From NCBI GenBank assembly GCA_002322035.1, contig DCNF01000071.1, forward strand, positions 10,609 to 15,990: 5,382 nt of DNA. The letters run 5' to 3'. Under the pieces are notes generated by a model, which was not told where the DNA came from, ran no database searches, and saw nothing but the letters and a program-made list of their open reading frames with translations. Shown in pieces: positions 1-5,382 of the stretch. Source of the DNA: Geobacter sp. UBA1603. GTDB taxonomy: Bacteria > Desulfobacterota > Desulfuromonadia > Geobacterales > Pseudopelobacteraceae. A program made the translations under genes and the position numbers. The stretch's first letter is position 1. The number at the start of each line of letters is the position of its first letter.

Positions 1-545
1 TCGGCCACGATCATATCGATTCCCAGCGAGTCGGTGAAGCGTTCGAACAACGGAAAGAACTCTGCAAACAACTGCAGCCCCCGACGGGTCTGGTTGGGAA
101 ACAGGCCGGCCGCCATGGCCCGCAACTCCTCCGGCACATTGCGGCCATGGGAGGCAAACCAGTTGATCCGGCCCTGCTCGTCAATATCCACATCGTAGCG
201 TTCGGACGACGGGTCGCAGATAATGCAGAAGGAGAGTTCCATCTGGTGGAACTGGGTATCGGCCAGTTCCAGAAAAAAAACCGTATCCTCATCGTCCGGC
301 CGGGCACGGACTTCGACCCGCACAAGCGGTAGTCCGTGCGGCGCGATGACCTTCACCAGGCGACCGCCGGCGGCGCTGCGGGGTGTCCCGGGCACAATGT
401 CGAGCAGGGCGACAAGACGTGGCGGCAGCAGTCCGAGGTAAAGCGTCTCCTTTTCATCCTCATCCAGGCGGTTGATTGCCCCCAGAGACTGTAATGGCCG
501 GCCATGACGGTCCAGTAGCTGGCTATTTCCCGGGAGTCTGGCCAT
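1..545 (-). CDS. Hypothetical protein, C-terminus cut by window edge
   Basis: I do not recognise this protein. The frame is open from an ATG at 545-543 to the left edge, giving 181 codons with no stop, so the C-terminus is missing. The frame is chosen because it gives a balanced, globular sequence. It has an acidic stretch (DEDEKE, residues 28-33), a hydrophobic segment GLLPPRLVALLDIVPG (38-53), a strand-rich middle ending in FCIICDP with a CxxC pair (C107, C110), and an aromatic helix-like region around 158-170. There is no signal peptide or membrane segment. Its start lies inside the end of the upstream deacetylase gene (23-base overlap), so translation is probably coupled; no good Shine-Dalgarno sequence precedes the ATG. 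The overlap suggests a role linked to the deacetylase, but that is inference. An eight-T run lies in codons 89-91. I am confident it is a gene; the function is unknown. Confidence 0.8.
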   Translation of the reverse strand, partial: MARLPGNSQLLDRHGRPLQSLGAINRLDEDEKETLYLGLLPPRLVALLDIVPGTPRSAAGGRLVKVIAPHGLPLVRVEVRARPDDEDTVFFLELADTQFHQMELSFCIICDPSSERYDVDIDEQGRINWFASHGRNVPEELRAMAAGLFPNQTRRGLQLFAEFFPLFERFTDSLGIDMIVA

Positions 546-1683
546 AGGTTCCGATGATCGAGGGAAAGATGGTCTCCCTGATGCGGGTGATGCTTGCCTC
601 GACAGCGTCCAGCGCCAGGTTGCGGTCAGCCTCGTCGGACCAGTGCATGGCGTCCAGCAGCGTGGTGTGTGGGTAGCCGAGTTTGCTGATGGCTGTGACG
701 AAAGACCGGGGCAACTGGTGCGGCACCGCAGCGCCGTTCATCACTCCCCAGGCGATGGTCCAGGCCCGGGAGGTGTTCATCAGGTCGTAGCCTCCCCCCC
801 CAAGGGCCACCCAGGGGATCCTGAGCGCCTTCAGCTTGCGCATGATATAGCTGTAGCTGTGGGTGGTGATTTCCAGCCGGGTCAGGGGATCGGTGCGAAA
901 GGTGTCGGCACCGATCTGGGTGACGATCACATCCGGGTCGTAGGCGGCGATCAGCGGCCAGGCAACCTCGTCGAAGGCCTTCATGTAGAGGGCATCGTCG
1001 GTGTGGGCGATGAGCGGCACGTTGACCGAATACCCCTTCCCCGGGCCGGTGCCGGTCTCGTCCTCGAAACCGGTGCCGGGGAAAAAGTAGACCCCGCTTT
1101 CGTGCAGCGAGACGGTCAAGACCCGGTCGGAATCATAAAATGCCTCCTGCACACCATCGCCATGATGAGCGTCGATGTCCAGGTAGGCCACCCGCCGCCC
1201 CCGTTTCACCAGCCACTTGATTGCAAGTACGGCATCGTTCAGGTAGGAAAAGCCGGATGCCCTGGCACGATGGGCGTGATGCCAGCCTCCGGCCAGGTTG
1301 AAGGCGATGTCGAACCCTTCCTCCTCCACCAGGCGCACCGCCTCAAAAGTAGCCCCGGCCCCCAAAGCGGCACAGTCGTACAATCCCTTGAACACCGGGC
1401 AGTCGGCATCACCCAGGCCATAACGGAAATCGGCACGATGACCGTCAGAGGCGCTGAATTCTTTCAATCGACTGATGTAGGCCGCATCGTGATAGGTGTG
1501 GACCAGAGCGTCATCGACCGGGCTGCAGGCGCGGATCTCCATGCCGGGCAACTCCAGCAGCCCGTAGGCCTCCATCAGGTCGTAGGCCATGCGGTAGCGC
1601 TGCAGCTGGAAGGGGTGATCGTTGCCGTAGCTGAAGTCGCCGAAGAGCGGTGAGTATATGAGGGCGGTACGACAGGGGTGCAT
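523..1683 (-). CDS. acuC: Histone deacetylase family protein (AcuC-like)
   Basis: This is a 386-residue cytoplasmic protein of the arginase/deacetylase superfamily, expected to remove acetyl groups from protein lysines using a catalytic zinc. In Bacillus, AcuC reverses acetylation of acetyl-CoA synthetase; the same substrate here is only an inference. The catalytic set is complete when aligned by eye with class I/II HDACs: the His pair in GWHHAH (H135, H136), zinc ligands D171 and H173 in DIDAHHGDG, zinc ligand D260 in GADTFRTDP, and the catalytic tyrosine Y299 in LGGGGYD. The length matches the family. The ATG at 1683 is kept because the N-terminal ALIYSPLFGDFSYGNDHP region is typical of the family and the next Met (M32) would remove it, although no clear Shine-Dalgarno sequence precedes it. 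The gene lies 64 bases after the metalloprotease-like gene and overlaps the next gene by 23 bases, so an operon is likely. The GGGG loop before Y299 is encoded over an eight-G run. Confidence 0.93.
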   Translation of the reverse strand: MHPCRTALIYSPLFGDFSYGNDHPFQLQRYRMAYDLMEAYGLLELPGMEIRACSPVDDALVHTYHDAAYISRLKEFSASDGHRADFRYGLGDADCPVFKGLYDCAALGAGATFEAVRLVEEEGFDIAFNLAGGWHHAHRARASGFSYLNDAVLAIKWLVKRGRRVAYLDIDAHHGDGVQEAFYDSDRVLTVSLHESGVYFFPGTGFEDETGTGPGKGYSVNVPLIAHTDDALYMKAFDEVAWPLIAAYDPDVIVTQIGADTFRTDPLTRLEITTHSYSYIMRKLKALRIPWVALGGGGYDLMNTSRAWTIAWGVMNGAAVPHQLPRSFVTAISKLGYPHTTLLDAMHWSDEADRNLALDAVEASITRIRETIFPSIIGTYGQTPGK

Positions 1684-1713
1684 GGCAGAAACTATGCCGC
1701 AAAAAGCGCTGCT

Positions 1714-1730
1714 CGTCTACCGGGTAAACG
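1714..1730. promoter_or_regulatory. Imperfect 17-base inverted repeat upstream of deacetylase gene
   Basis: CGTCTACC-G-GGTAAACG has 8-base arms around one central base, with one mismatched pair (C1717 against A1727). It lies in the 64-base gap between the metalloprotease-like gene and the deacetylase start, about 30 bases upstream of the ATG. It could be an operator or a short hairpin; no T-run follows it on the minus strand, so it does not look like an intrinsic terminator. A chance occurrence is possible. Confidence 0.3.
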
Positions 1731-1747
1731 GCAAAAAATCAGTATGA

Positions 1748-2902
1748 TCAGGCGTAGAGGGATACGGGGCGGGCTGAACCGAAGCCGGTGATCTGCCCAG
1801 GGGATGCGGCCTGCACCGGGATCTGCACCGGCGTGCGTCGGGCACTATCGAAAAATGTTTGCGGCACAGCCGCATCTGCGGCAGCGGTGGTCACTTCGCG
1901 TTGCCGGGTGTTTTCGGCGCTACCCGAAACAGCAGCGTCGGTGTAAGCTGCTCGAGAAACACTGCCGATGAACGATCCGCCGGCTGAAGCCGGCTGCTCC
2001 GGACCGGCTGAACGGGACGGACGCAATGTCGCTTGACCGGGCGCTGCAGAAGCCGCTGCGGTACTGCGTAAGGGGTCGCGATCGCGGCTGTTCCCTTCGG
2101 AGGAATCAGGCGTAGGATCAGAAACAGCCGGTTTCTCCTGTCCCCCGGAAGCGGGATTTGACGTAACCATTTCCATACGCGCCTGCTGCTGCATGGTGGA
2201 TGCCTGGGCGGCAACCGCCCGATCCTGGGGCGAAGGGTCTGCCGGAGCAAGGGCCGCCTGGATGACCTGCTGCATTCGGCTGGCAGTCTCTTCAGGGGTT
2301 TTCCCGGATGTAACCCTGATCGGCACCTCGCCGCCGGTAATATAATTTTTACCATCCGGCCCGCGGGTGTAGCTATAGGAAACCGGCCCGGTCATGGTGC
2401 CTCCGGACGACTTGTGGGCGGCCTCGTGGGCTTTTACCTTTTCTTCGGTCGCTTTCAGCCGGCTTACTTCCGCCTGGATCTGGGGATTCTTGATTTCAGC
2501 ATCAGCCGGAATGGGTTTAGATGTCACCGCCGTTCCGGGCTGCCCACCATTTTTGCCCCCCTCGGCGGACTCACCCTGTTCGGGTGCTCCTGATCTGTCG
2601 GCGGTACGATCACTGTCGCTCCCCGGTGGTTCTGCAGGTGATAAAGCAGGAGGAGTGCTGCTGCTCGTCGCACCAGCGATTGGCATCATGCGACCGTCAG
2701 GACCGTAGGGCATGAAATCCTGGGCGGAGGATGGTTGAGGCTGAATGCCGTATTGTCCTTCAAACGCTTGGCCTGTGACGCCTGATCGCTGGTCAGCGGA
2801 GTTGCCCTGTGGCGCCTGCAGTTGAGGCAACACACGCGATTCATTCGCTGTAGGGGGGGGGAATGAAGAATAAGATGCGTATCTGGCGGATACTGGTTCC
2901 AT
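1748..2902 (-). CDS. Putative metalloprotease, CJM1_0395/SprA-related family
   Basis: This 384-residue protein has one compact conserved block, about residues 140-245, inside long Pro/Ser/Ala/Gln-rich flanks that look disordered. The block begins with a charged helix (EVSRLKATEEKVKAHEAAH) carrying HEAAH at 159-163, a match to the HExxH zinc-protease motif. It continues with GPVSYSYTRGPDGKNYITGG (172-191), EVPIRVTSG, and a Gln/Met-rich helix around 205-245. This arrangement matches my knowledge of the SprA-related family (PF12118), named as putative metalloproteases from the HExxH; activity has not been shown as far as I know. There is no signal peptide or membrane helix, so location is uncertain. 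The start at 2902 has no Shine-Dalgarno sequence but sits just after a good minus 10 box, so it may be leaderless. A nine-C run occupies codons 14-17. It is the first gene of a likely three-gene minus-strand operon. Confidence 0.85.
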   Translation of the reverse strand: MEPVSARYASYSSFPPPTANESRVLPQLQAPQGNSADQRSGVTGQAFEGQYGIQPQPSSAQDFMPYGPDGRMMPIAGATSSSTPPALSPAEPPGSDSDRTADRSGAPEQGESAEGGKNGGQPGTAVTSKPIPADAEIKNPQIQAEVSRLKATEEKVKAHEAAHKSSGGTMTGPVSYSYTRGPDGKNYITGGEVPIRVTSGKTPEETASRMQQVIQAALAPADPSPQDRAVAAQASTMQQQARMEMVTSNPASGGQEKPAVSDPTPDSSEGNSRDRDPLRSTAAASAAPGQATLRPSRSAGPEQPASAGGSFIGSVSRAAYTDAAVSGSAENTRQREVTTAAADAAVPQTFFDSARRTPVQIPVQAASPGQITGFGSARPVSLYA

Positions 2903-2910
2903 GATTTATT

Positions 2911-2940
2911 ATTATAACTAAAGACGTTAACACAAGGCAA
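2911..2940 (-). promoter_or_regulatory. Probable sigma-70 promoter for metalloprotease-like gene
   Basis: Read on the minus strand, TTGCCT (2940-2935) is followed after 18 bases by a perfect TATAAT (2916-2911). Transcription would begin near 2904, one or two bases before the ATG at 2902, which would give a nearly leaderless mRNA and fits the missing Shine-Dalgarno sequence. The minus 35 box matches only four of six bases, and the region is AT-rich, so the call is tentative. Confidence 0.5.
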
Positions 2941-2965
2941 ACAAATTCCTGATGGGCGCAAATCA

Positions 2966-3010
2966 TCTGCCCTCCCCCCACCCTAACGACCTCCCCCAAA
3001 GAGAGGGAAA
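2966..3010. repeat. C-rich/G-rich intergenic repeat-like block
   Basis: The plus strand has clustered C-runs (2970-2972, 2974-2979, 2981-2983, 2993-2997) followed by GAGAGGGAAAAAA from 3001. The first CCCTC (2970-2974) can pair with GAGGG (3003-3007). The wording CCCTCCCCCCACCCTAACGA resembles the degenerate CCCTCACCC...GGGAGAGGG extragenic repeats common in proteobacterial genomes; this comparison is from memory. The minus strand has four runs of at least three G, so a G-quadruplex is possible although one loop is nine bases long. No second copy is seen in this window. Confidence 0.4.
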
Positions 3011-3031
3011 AAACATCCTGAAAAAATCTGC

Positions 3032-3060
3032 TTGACAGTGGCAGATCATTTACCTATATT
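3032..3060 (+). promoter_or_regulatory. Sigma-70 promoter of rplU-rpmA
   Basis: A perfect minus 35 box TTGACA (3032-3037) is followed after exactly 17 bases by TATATT (3055-3060), one base from consensus. Transcription should begin near 3067, leaving a leader of about 33 bases before the rplU ATG. This near-ideal promoter fits the high expression expected for ribosomal protein genes. Confidence 0.85.
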
Positions 3061-3088
3061 TCATAACTCTTTTAAAAATGCCCCAGAT

Positions 3089-3092
3089 GGAG
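3089..3092 (+). promoter_or_regulatory. Ribosome binding site of rplU
   Basis: GGAG lies seven bases before the ATG at 3100, in the context GATGGAGACGGCTC. It supports this start. Confidence 0.75.
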
Positions 3093-3099
3093 ACGGCTC

Positions 3100-3408
3100 A
3101 TGTACGCAGTTATCAAGACAGGTGGGAAACAATACAAGGTCAGCGAAGGCGAGTTCCTTAAAGTCGAAAAATTGGCCGGGGAAATCGGCGACAGCATTGA
3201 ATTTGCAGAAGTACTGATGATCGGCGGCGAAAAAACCGTCGTTGGTGCACCGGTTGTTGACGGGGCCAAAGTTACCGCAAAAATCGCGGCACAGGGCAAA
3301 GACAAGAAAATTCTGGTCTTCAAGTCCAAGCGCCGCAAAAACTCCCGTAAACTGCGCGGACACCGTCAGCATCGCACGGTGCTCAAAATCGAAACCATCA
3401 GCGCTTGA
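3100..3408 (+). CDS. rplU: 50S ribosomal protein L21
   Basis: This 102-residue basic protein is a component of the large ribosomal subunit, where L21 binds 23S rRNA. The family signature is clear: N-terminal [18 protein letters not shown] (1-18), a middle beta-rich stretch with VLMIGG and [15 protein letters not shown], and a strongly basic C-terminal part with [19 protein letters not shown] (75-93) that carries the typical GHRQ rRNA-contact motif. Length equals that usual for bacterial L21. The start has a good ribosome binding site and a strong promoter upstream. It is followed after 33 bases by rpmA in the conserved L21-L27 order. No unusual feature is seen, and a different identity is very unlikely. 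Confidence 0.98.
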   Translation: MYAVIKTGGKQYKVSEGEFLKVEKLAGEIGDSIEFAEVLMIGGEKTVVGAPVVDGAKVTAKIAAQGKDKKILVFKSKRRKNSRKLRGHRQHRTVLKIETISA

Positions 3409-3428
3409 TCACACCACTACTTTTTTCC

Positions 3429-3433
3429 AGGAG
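3429..3433 (+). promoter_or_regulatory. Ribosome binding site of rpmA
   Basis: AGGAG lies eight bases before the ATG at 3442, a strong Shine-Dalgarno match that fixes the start of L27. Confidence 0.85.
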
Positions 3434-3441
3434 ACACGGAA

Positions 3442-3696
3442 ATGGCACATAAGAAAGGCGTCGGCAGTTCACGTAACGGCAGGGATTCGGACGGCCAGAG
3501 GCTTGGCTGCAAAAAGTTCGGCGGCGAAATTGTCAAAGCCGGCAACATCATTTACCGTCAGCGCGGCACACAAATTCATCCGGGCAACAATGTCGGCTGC
3601 GGCAAAGACTACACTCTGTTTGCCCTGATTGATGGCATTGTCAAGTTCGAGCGCATGGGTCGCGAGCGCAAAAAGGTTTCGGTCTACCCGAACTGA
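3442..3696 (+). CDS. rpmA: 50S ribosomal protein L27
   Basis: This 84-residue protein is the large-subunit protein whose N-terminal tail reaches toward the peptidyl-transferase centre. The sequence begins [20 protein letters not shown], the standard L27 N-terminus, without the cleaved extension found in Firmicutes. It continues with [35 protein letters not shown] and a basic tail ending SVYPN. Length is normal for the family. The gene follows rplU by 33 bases and is clearly co-transcribed with it from the promoter at 3032-3060. It is closed by an intrinsic terminator 35 bases after the stop codon. In many bacteria the GTPase gene obgE follows here, but it does not in this window. Confidence 0.98.
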   Translation: MAHKKGVGSSRNGRDSDGQRLGCKKFGGEIVKAGNIIYRQRGTQIHPGNNVGCGKDYTLFALIDGIVKFERMGRERKKVSVYPN

Positions 3697-3730
3697 CCGC
3701 CATAACGCCAGATATACTTTCTCTACACGG

Positions 3731-3759
3731 AACCCGGGAATTACCTCCCGGGTTTTTTT
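3731..3759 (+). terminator. Rho-independent terminator after rpmA
   Basis: AACCCGGGA (3731-3739) pairs perfectly with TCCCGGGTT (3746-3754) around a six-base loop ATTACC, and the stem leads straight into a run of seven T (3753-3759). It is a textbook intrinsic terminator on the plus strand ending the rplU-rpmA transcript. Confidence 0.95.
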
Positions 3760-3779
3760 GTGCCGGTTATCCTGCGGCC

Positions 3780-3807
3780 TTGACAGGCAGCAGCAGTTTG
3801 ATATTGT
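3780..3807 (+). promoter_or_regulatory. Probable promoter of outer-membrane protein gene
   Basis: A perfect TTGACA (3780-3785) is followed after 16 bases by TATTGT (3802-3807), a four-of-six minus 10 match. It lies directly after the rpmA terminator and about 47 bases before the next ATG, where a new promoter is needed. The start of transcription would be near 3814. Confidence 0.55.
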
Positions 3808-3842
3808 ATACAGCCAGTTTGGTAAACTTTTTCTTATGGTAA

Positions 3843-3848
3843 AGGGGG
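3843..3848 (+). promoter_or_regulatory. Ribosome binding site of outer-membrane protein gene
   Basis: AGGGGG lies six bases before the ATG at 3855. It selects this start, which also places a proper signal peptide at the N-terminus, over the out-of-frame ATG at 3836. Confidence 0.7.
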
Positions 3849-3854
3849 AAATCA

Positions 3855-5382
3855 ATGAAGCGATCAACACTCATGGGGCTTGTTGGCATTGCCACACTGG
3901 GGATTACGACAGCGTCAAATGCCGCTGAATTCCAAACTCCGGGCATGCTCGGCACCGGCCGGGCCGGTATCGCCCGCACCACCGATGCCTATGCTACGTT
4001 CGTAAACCCGGCCGGGCTTGCGTTCAATGAAAAGCCGTTCAGCGCCAAGTTCAATGCCGGCGTGGGGGTGTCAATCAGTTCGGCGCTTGCAGACAATATT
4101 GACAAAATTGGGAAGCTTGATTTGTCCAACCAAGGTCTTTCCTACGATAACACTGCTAACGCCGCTACAGCATTACAGGCAACCGGTAAAGCAGTGCAAT
4201 TCGTTGCCATTGCAGAAGATTTGGCAAAACGGAAAGGGGATTTGGCCGTAAATGTTGACGCCGCTCTCGGGTTTCAGTACCGGAATTTTGGCCTCGGCCT
4301 GATTGGTGGCACGGAATTTGGCGCTGGATTCAGCAAGATTGACACAACCAACTTGCGTGCTGGTAACAGCACGTCTACGTCAACCGTTTCAGCAACAAAC
4401 ATTGCAAGCCTCGCATCAGATATTCGTACTGCTCCAACAACCAGTGCCACCAGCGTGTTCAGTGCAACGCAGCGGAACGACATTATTACTGCCCTTACAG
4501 CAAACGGCGGGACTGCCGCAGATGCTGCAACCATCGCCGATAAACTGGGGCAACTCCTTGCCTCGAACAACACCACCGGCATGACTACCGACCAGTTGAC
4601 GCAAGCAGTGCAGACTCTGGCAAAATCGTTTAACGGCGGCACCATTAAAAACAATGACACCAGCGTCGAACTGCGCGGCCTGTTGCTCATGGAGGTGCCG
4701 ATCGGTTACGGCCACAAGTTCGATCTCGGCTCATTCGGCCAAGTCGGCGTCGGTGCAGCCATCAAGGTCATGCAGGGCACGGTGTACTCCCAGGAGGTCA
4801 GGGTCAATGATACTACCCTGAAAGGTTCCAGCGACCTGACCAAGAAGGTGAAAGACAGCAAGACCGACTCAACCAATGTCGGTATCGACCTCGGCGCCAT
4901 GTGGCGCTATGAGGAGTTCAAAAATACGGTCGGCCCGATCAACGTGGCCTTTGTCCTCAAGAACCTAAACTCACCGGATTTCGATGCGCCGAAAGCCACC
5001 ACCGGCTCCACCAGTACTCCGGTTCCCGGCTTCACCAAGGTCAAGGTCGAGCCCCAGGCACGCCTCGGCGTGGCGATGCAGCCGCTCTCCTGGCTTGATG
5101 TCATGGTCGACGCCGATCTGACCGAGAACAAGACCGTCATGCCCGGCCGCAAGGTACAGAACATCGGCGCCGGCCTGGAACTAAGCCCAGTCAGCTTCTT
5201 CGCCCTGCGCGGCGGTATTTTCTCCAATATGTCAACCTCTGATGGTCCGGTCCTCACCACCGGCCTCTCCTTCGGCCCCCACTGGCTTCGGCTCGACATC
5301 GATGCGGCAGTCTCAACGGAATCGGGCCGCTACAAGAATGCCAGCTACCCCCGTGAGGCTAAAGTTGAATTCGGCTTGAGCA
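3855..5382 (+). CDS. TraF/FadL-like outer-membrane beta-barrel protein, 3' end cut
   Basis: The frame is open for 509 codons to the window edge. Residues 1-23 form a signal peptide (MKRSTLMGLVGIATLGITTA then SNA, likely cleaved before A24). The mature start PGMLGTGRAGIARTTDAYAT and NPAGLAF (29-57) match the N-terminus I know from the TraF_2 family (PF13729), whose members are often labelled conjugal transfer protein TraF but resemble FadL/OmpP1-type barrels. The rest alternates short amphipathic strands such as VDAALGFQYRNFGLGLIGG, FGQVGVGAAIKVMQG, and SFFALRGGIFSNMS. The last visible residues AKVEFGLS look like the final strand, so probably only a few residues are missing. Residues about 165-268 form a Thr/Ser/Ala-rich, partly helical insert with AT-richer codons. 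No conjugation genes are nearby, so a transport or envelope role is more likely than DNA transfer. The substrate is unknown. Confidence 0.85.
   Translation, partial: MKRSTLMGLVGIATLGITTASNAAEFQTPGMLGTGRAGIARTTDAYATFVNPAGLAFNEKPFSAKFNAGVGVSISSALADNIDKIGKLDLSNQGLSYDNTANAATALQATGKAVQFVAIAEDLAKRKGDLAVNVDAALGFQYRNFGLGLIGGTEFGAGFSKIDTTNLRAGNSTSTSTVSATNIASLASDIRTAPTTSATSVFSATQRNDIITALTANGGTAADAATIADKLGQLLASNNTTGMTTDQLTQAVQTLAKSFNGGTIKNNDTSVELRGLLLMEVPIGYGHKFDLGSFGQVGVGAAIKVMQGTVYSQEVRVNDTTLKGSSDLTKKVKDSKTDSTNVGIDLGAMWRYEEFKNTVGPINVAFVLKNLNSPDFDAPKATTGSTSTPVPGFTKVKVEPQARLGVAMQPLSWLDVMVDADLTENKTVMPGRKVQNIGAGLELSPVSFFALRGGIFSNMSTSDGPVLTTGLSFGPHWLRLDIDAAVSTESGRYKNASYPREAKVEFGLS

Noticed and set aside
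11..325. A 104-codon minus-strand frame at the left end
   Set aside because: It is rich in Ser, Arg, Trp and Pro in an implausible pattern and overlaps the better frame starting at 545, which has protein-like composition.
643..1653. A 336-codon open frame on the plus strand inside the deacetylase gene
   Set aside because: It is antisense to a gene with all family motifs, in GC-rich DNA where opposite frames stay open by chance. Its translation resembles no family I know and is low in normal domain features.
1891..2355. A 154-codon minus-strand frame within the metalloprotease-like gene
   Set aside because: It is an Arg/Pro/Leu-rich alternate-frame translation; the overlapping frame carries the HEAAH motif and the conserved block.
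2966..3010. An intrinsic terminator for either side
   Set aside because: The possible stem is short with a long loop, a G/C-rich stem directly followed by a T-run is missing in both directions, and no gene ends here because the flanking genes diverge.
3061..3372. Minus-strand frames opposite rplU
   Set aside because: They lie antisense to an unmistakable L21 gene and have no recognisable features.
4274..5299. Several minus-strand and shifted plus-strand frames over the outer-membrane protein gene
   Set aside because: They are shadows of one long continuous frame with a signal peptide and beta-barrel pattern.
3855..5382. Evidence for a conjugative element from the TraF-like name
   Set aside because: The family label is historical; no relaxase, pilus or coupling gene is present, and the neighbours are ribosomal genes.

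Overview
The window looks like a chromosomal segment of a Gram-negative deltaproteobacterium-type organism, most plausibly in the Geobacter/Desulfuromonadales group. This is inferred from protein style, not from a database search: an AcuC-type deacetylase, a proline/serine-rich HEAAH metalloprotease of the CJM1_0395 (SprA-related) family, Geobacter-like L21 and L27, and a TraF/FadL-like outer-membrane barrel protein. Most coding sequence is fairly GC-rich. There is no tRNA, rRNA, CRISPR array, insertion sequence or phage gene.

Layout. The left half (1-2902) is on the minus strand and reads right to left: the metalloprotease-like protein (2902-1748), a zinc-dependent histone-deacetylase/AcuC family protein (1683-523), and an unrecognised protein (545 to beyond position 1) that overlaps the end of the deacetylase gene by 23 bases. 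The spacing allows one transcript for all three, starting at a likely promoter just upstream of 2902. A divergent intergenic region (2903-3099) carries that promoter, a C-rich/G-rich repeat-like block, and a near-consensus sigma-70 promoter for the right-hand genes.

The right half (3100-5382) is on the plus strand: rplU (L21), rpmA (L27), a strong intrinsic terminator, a probable new promoter, and a long outer-membrane beta-barrel protein with a signal peptide that runs off the window within what look like its last few residues. The ribosomal pair forms a compact operon; the terminator and new promoter make the outer-membrane gene a separate unit.

Most of this is ordinary housekeeping and envelope content. 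The points most worth a second look are: long homopolymer tracts inside all three minus-strand genes (C9, G8 and T8), two of them at sensitive positions; the uncharacterised HEAAH protein beside a protein deacetylase; the absence of obgE directly after rpmA; and an AT-richer, Thr/Ser/Ala-rich insert inside the outer-membrane protein. No clearly novel multi-gene system is visible.
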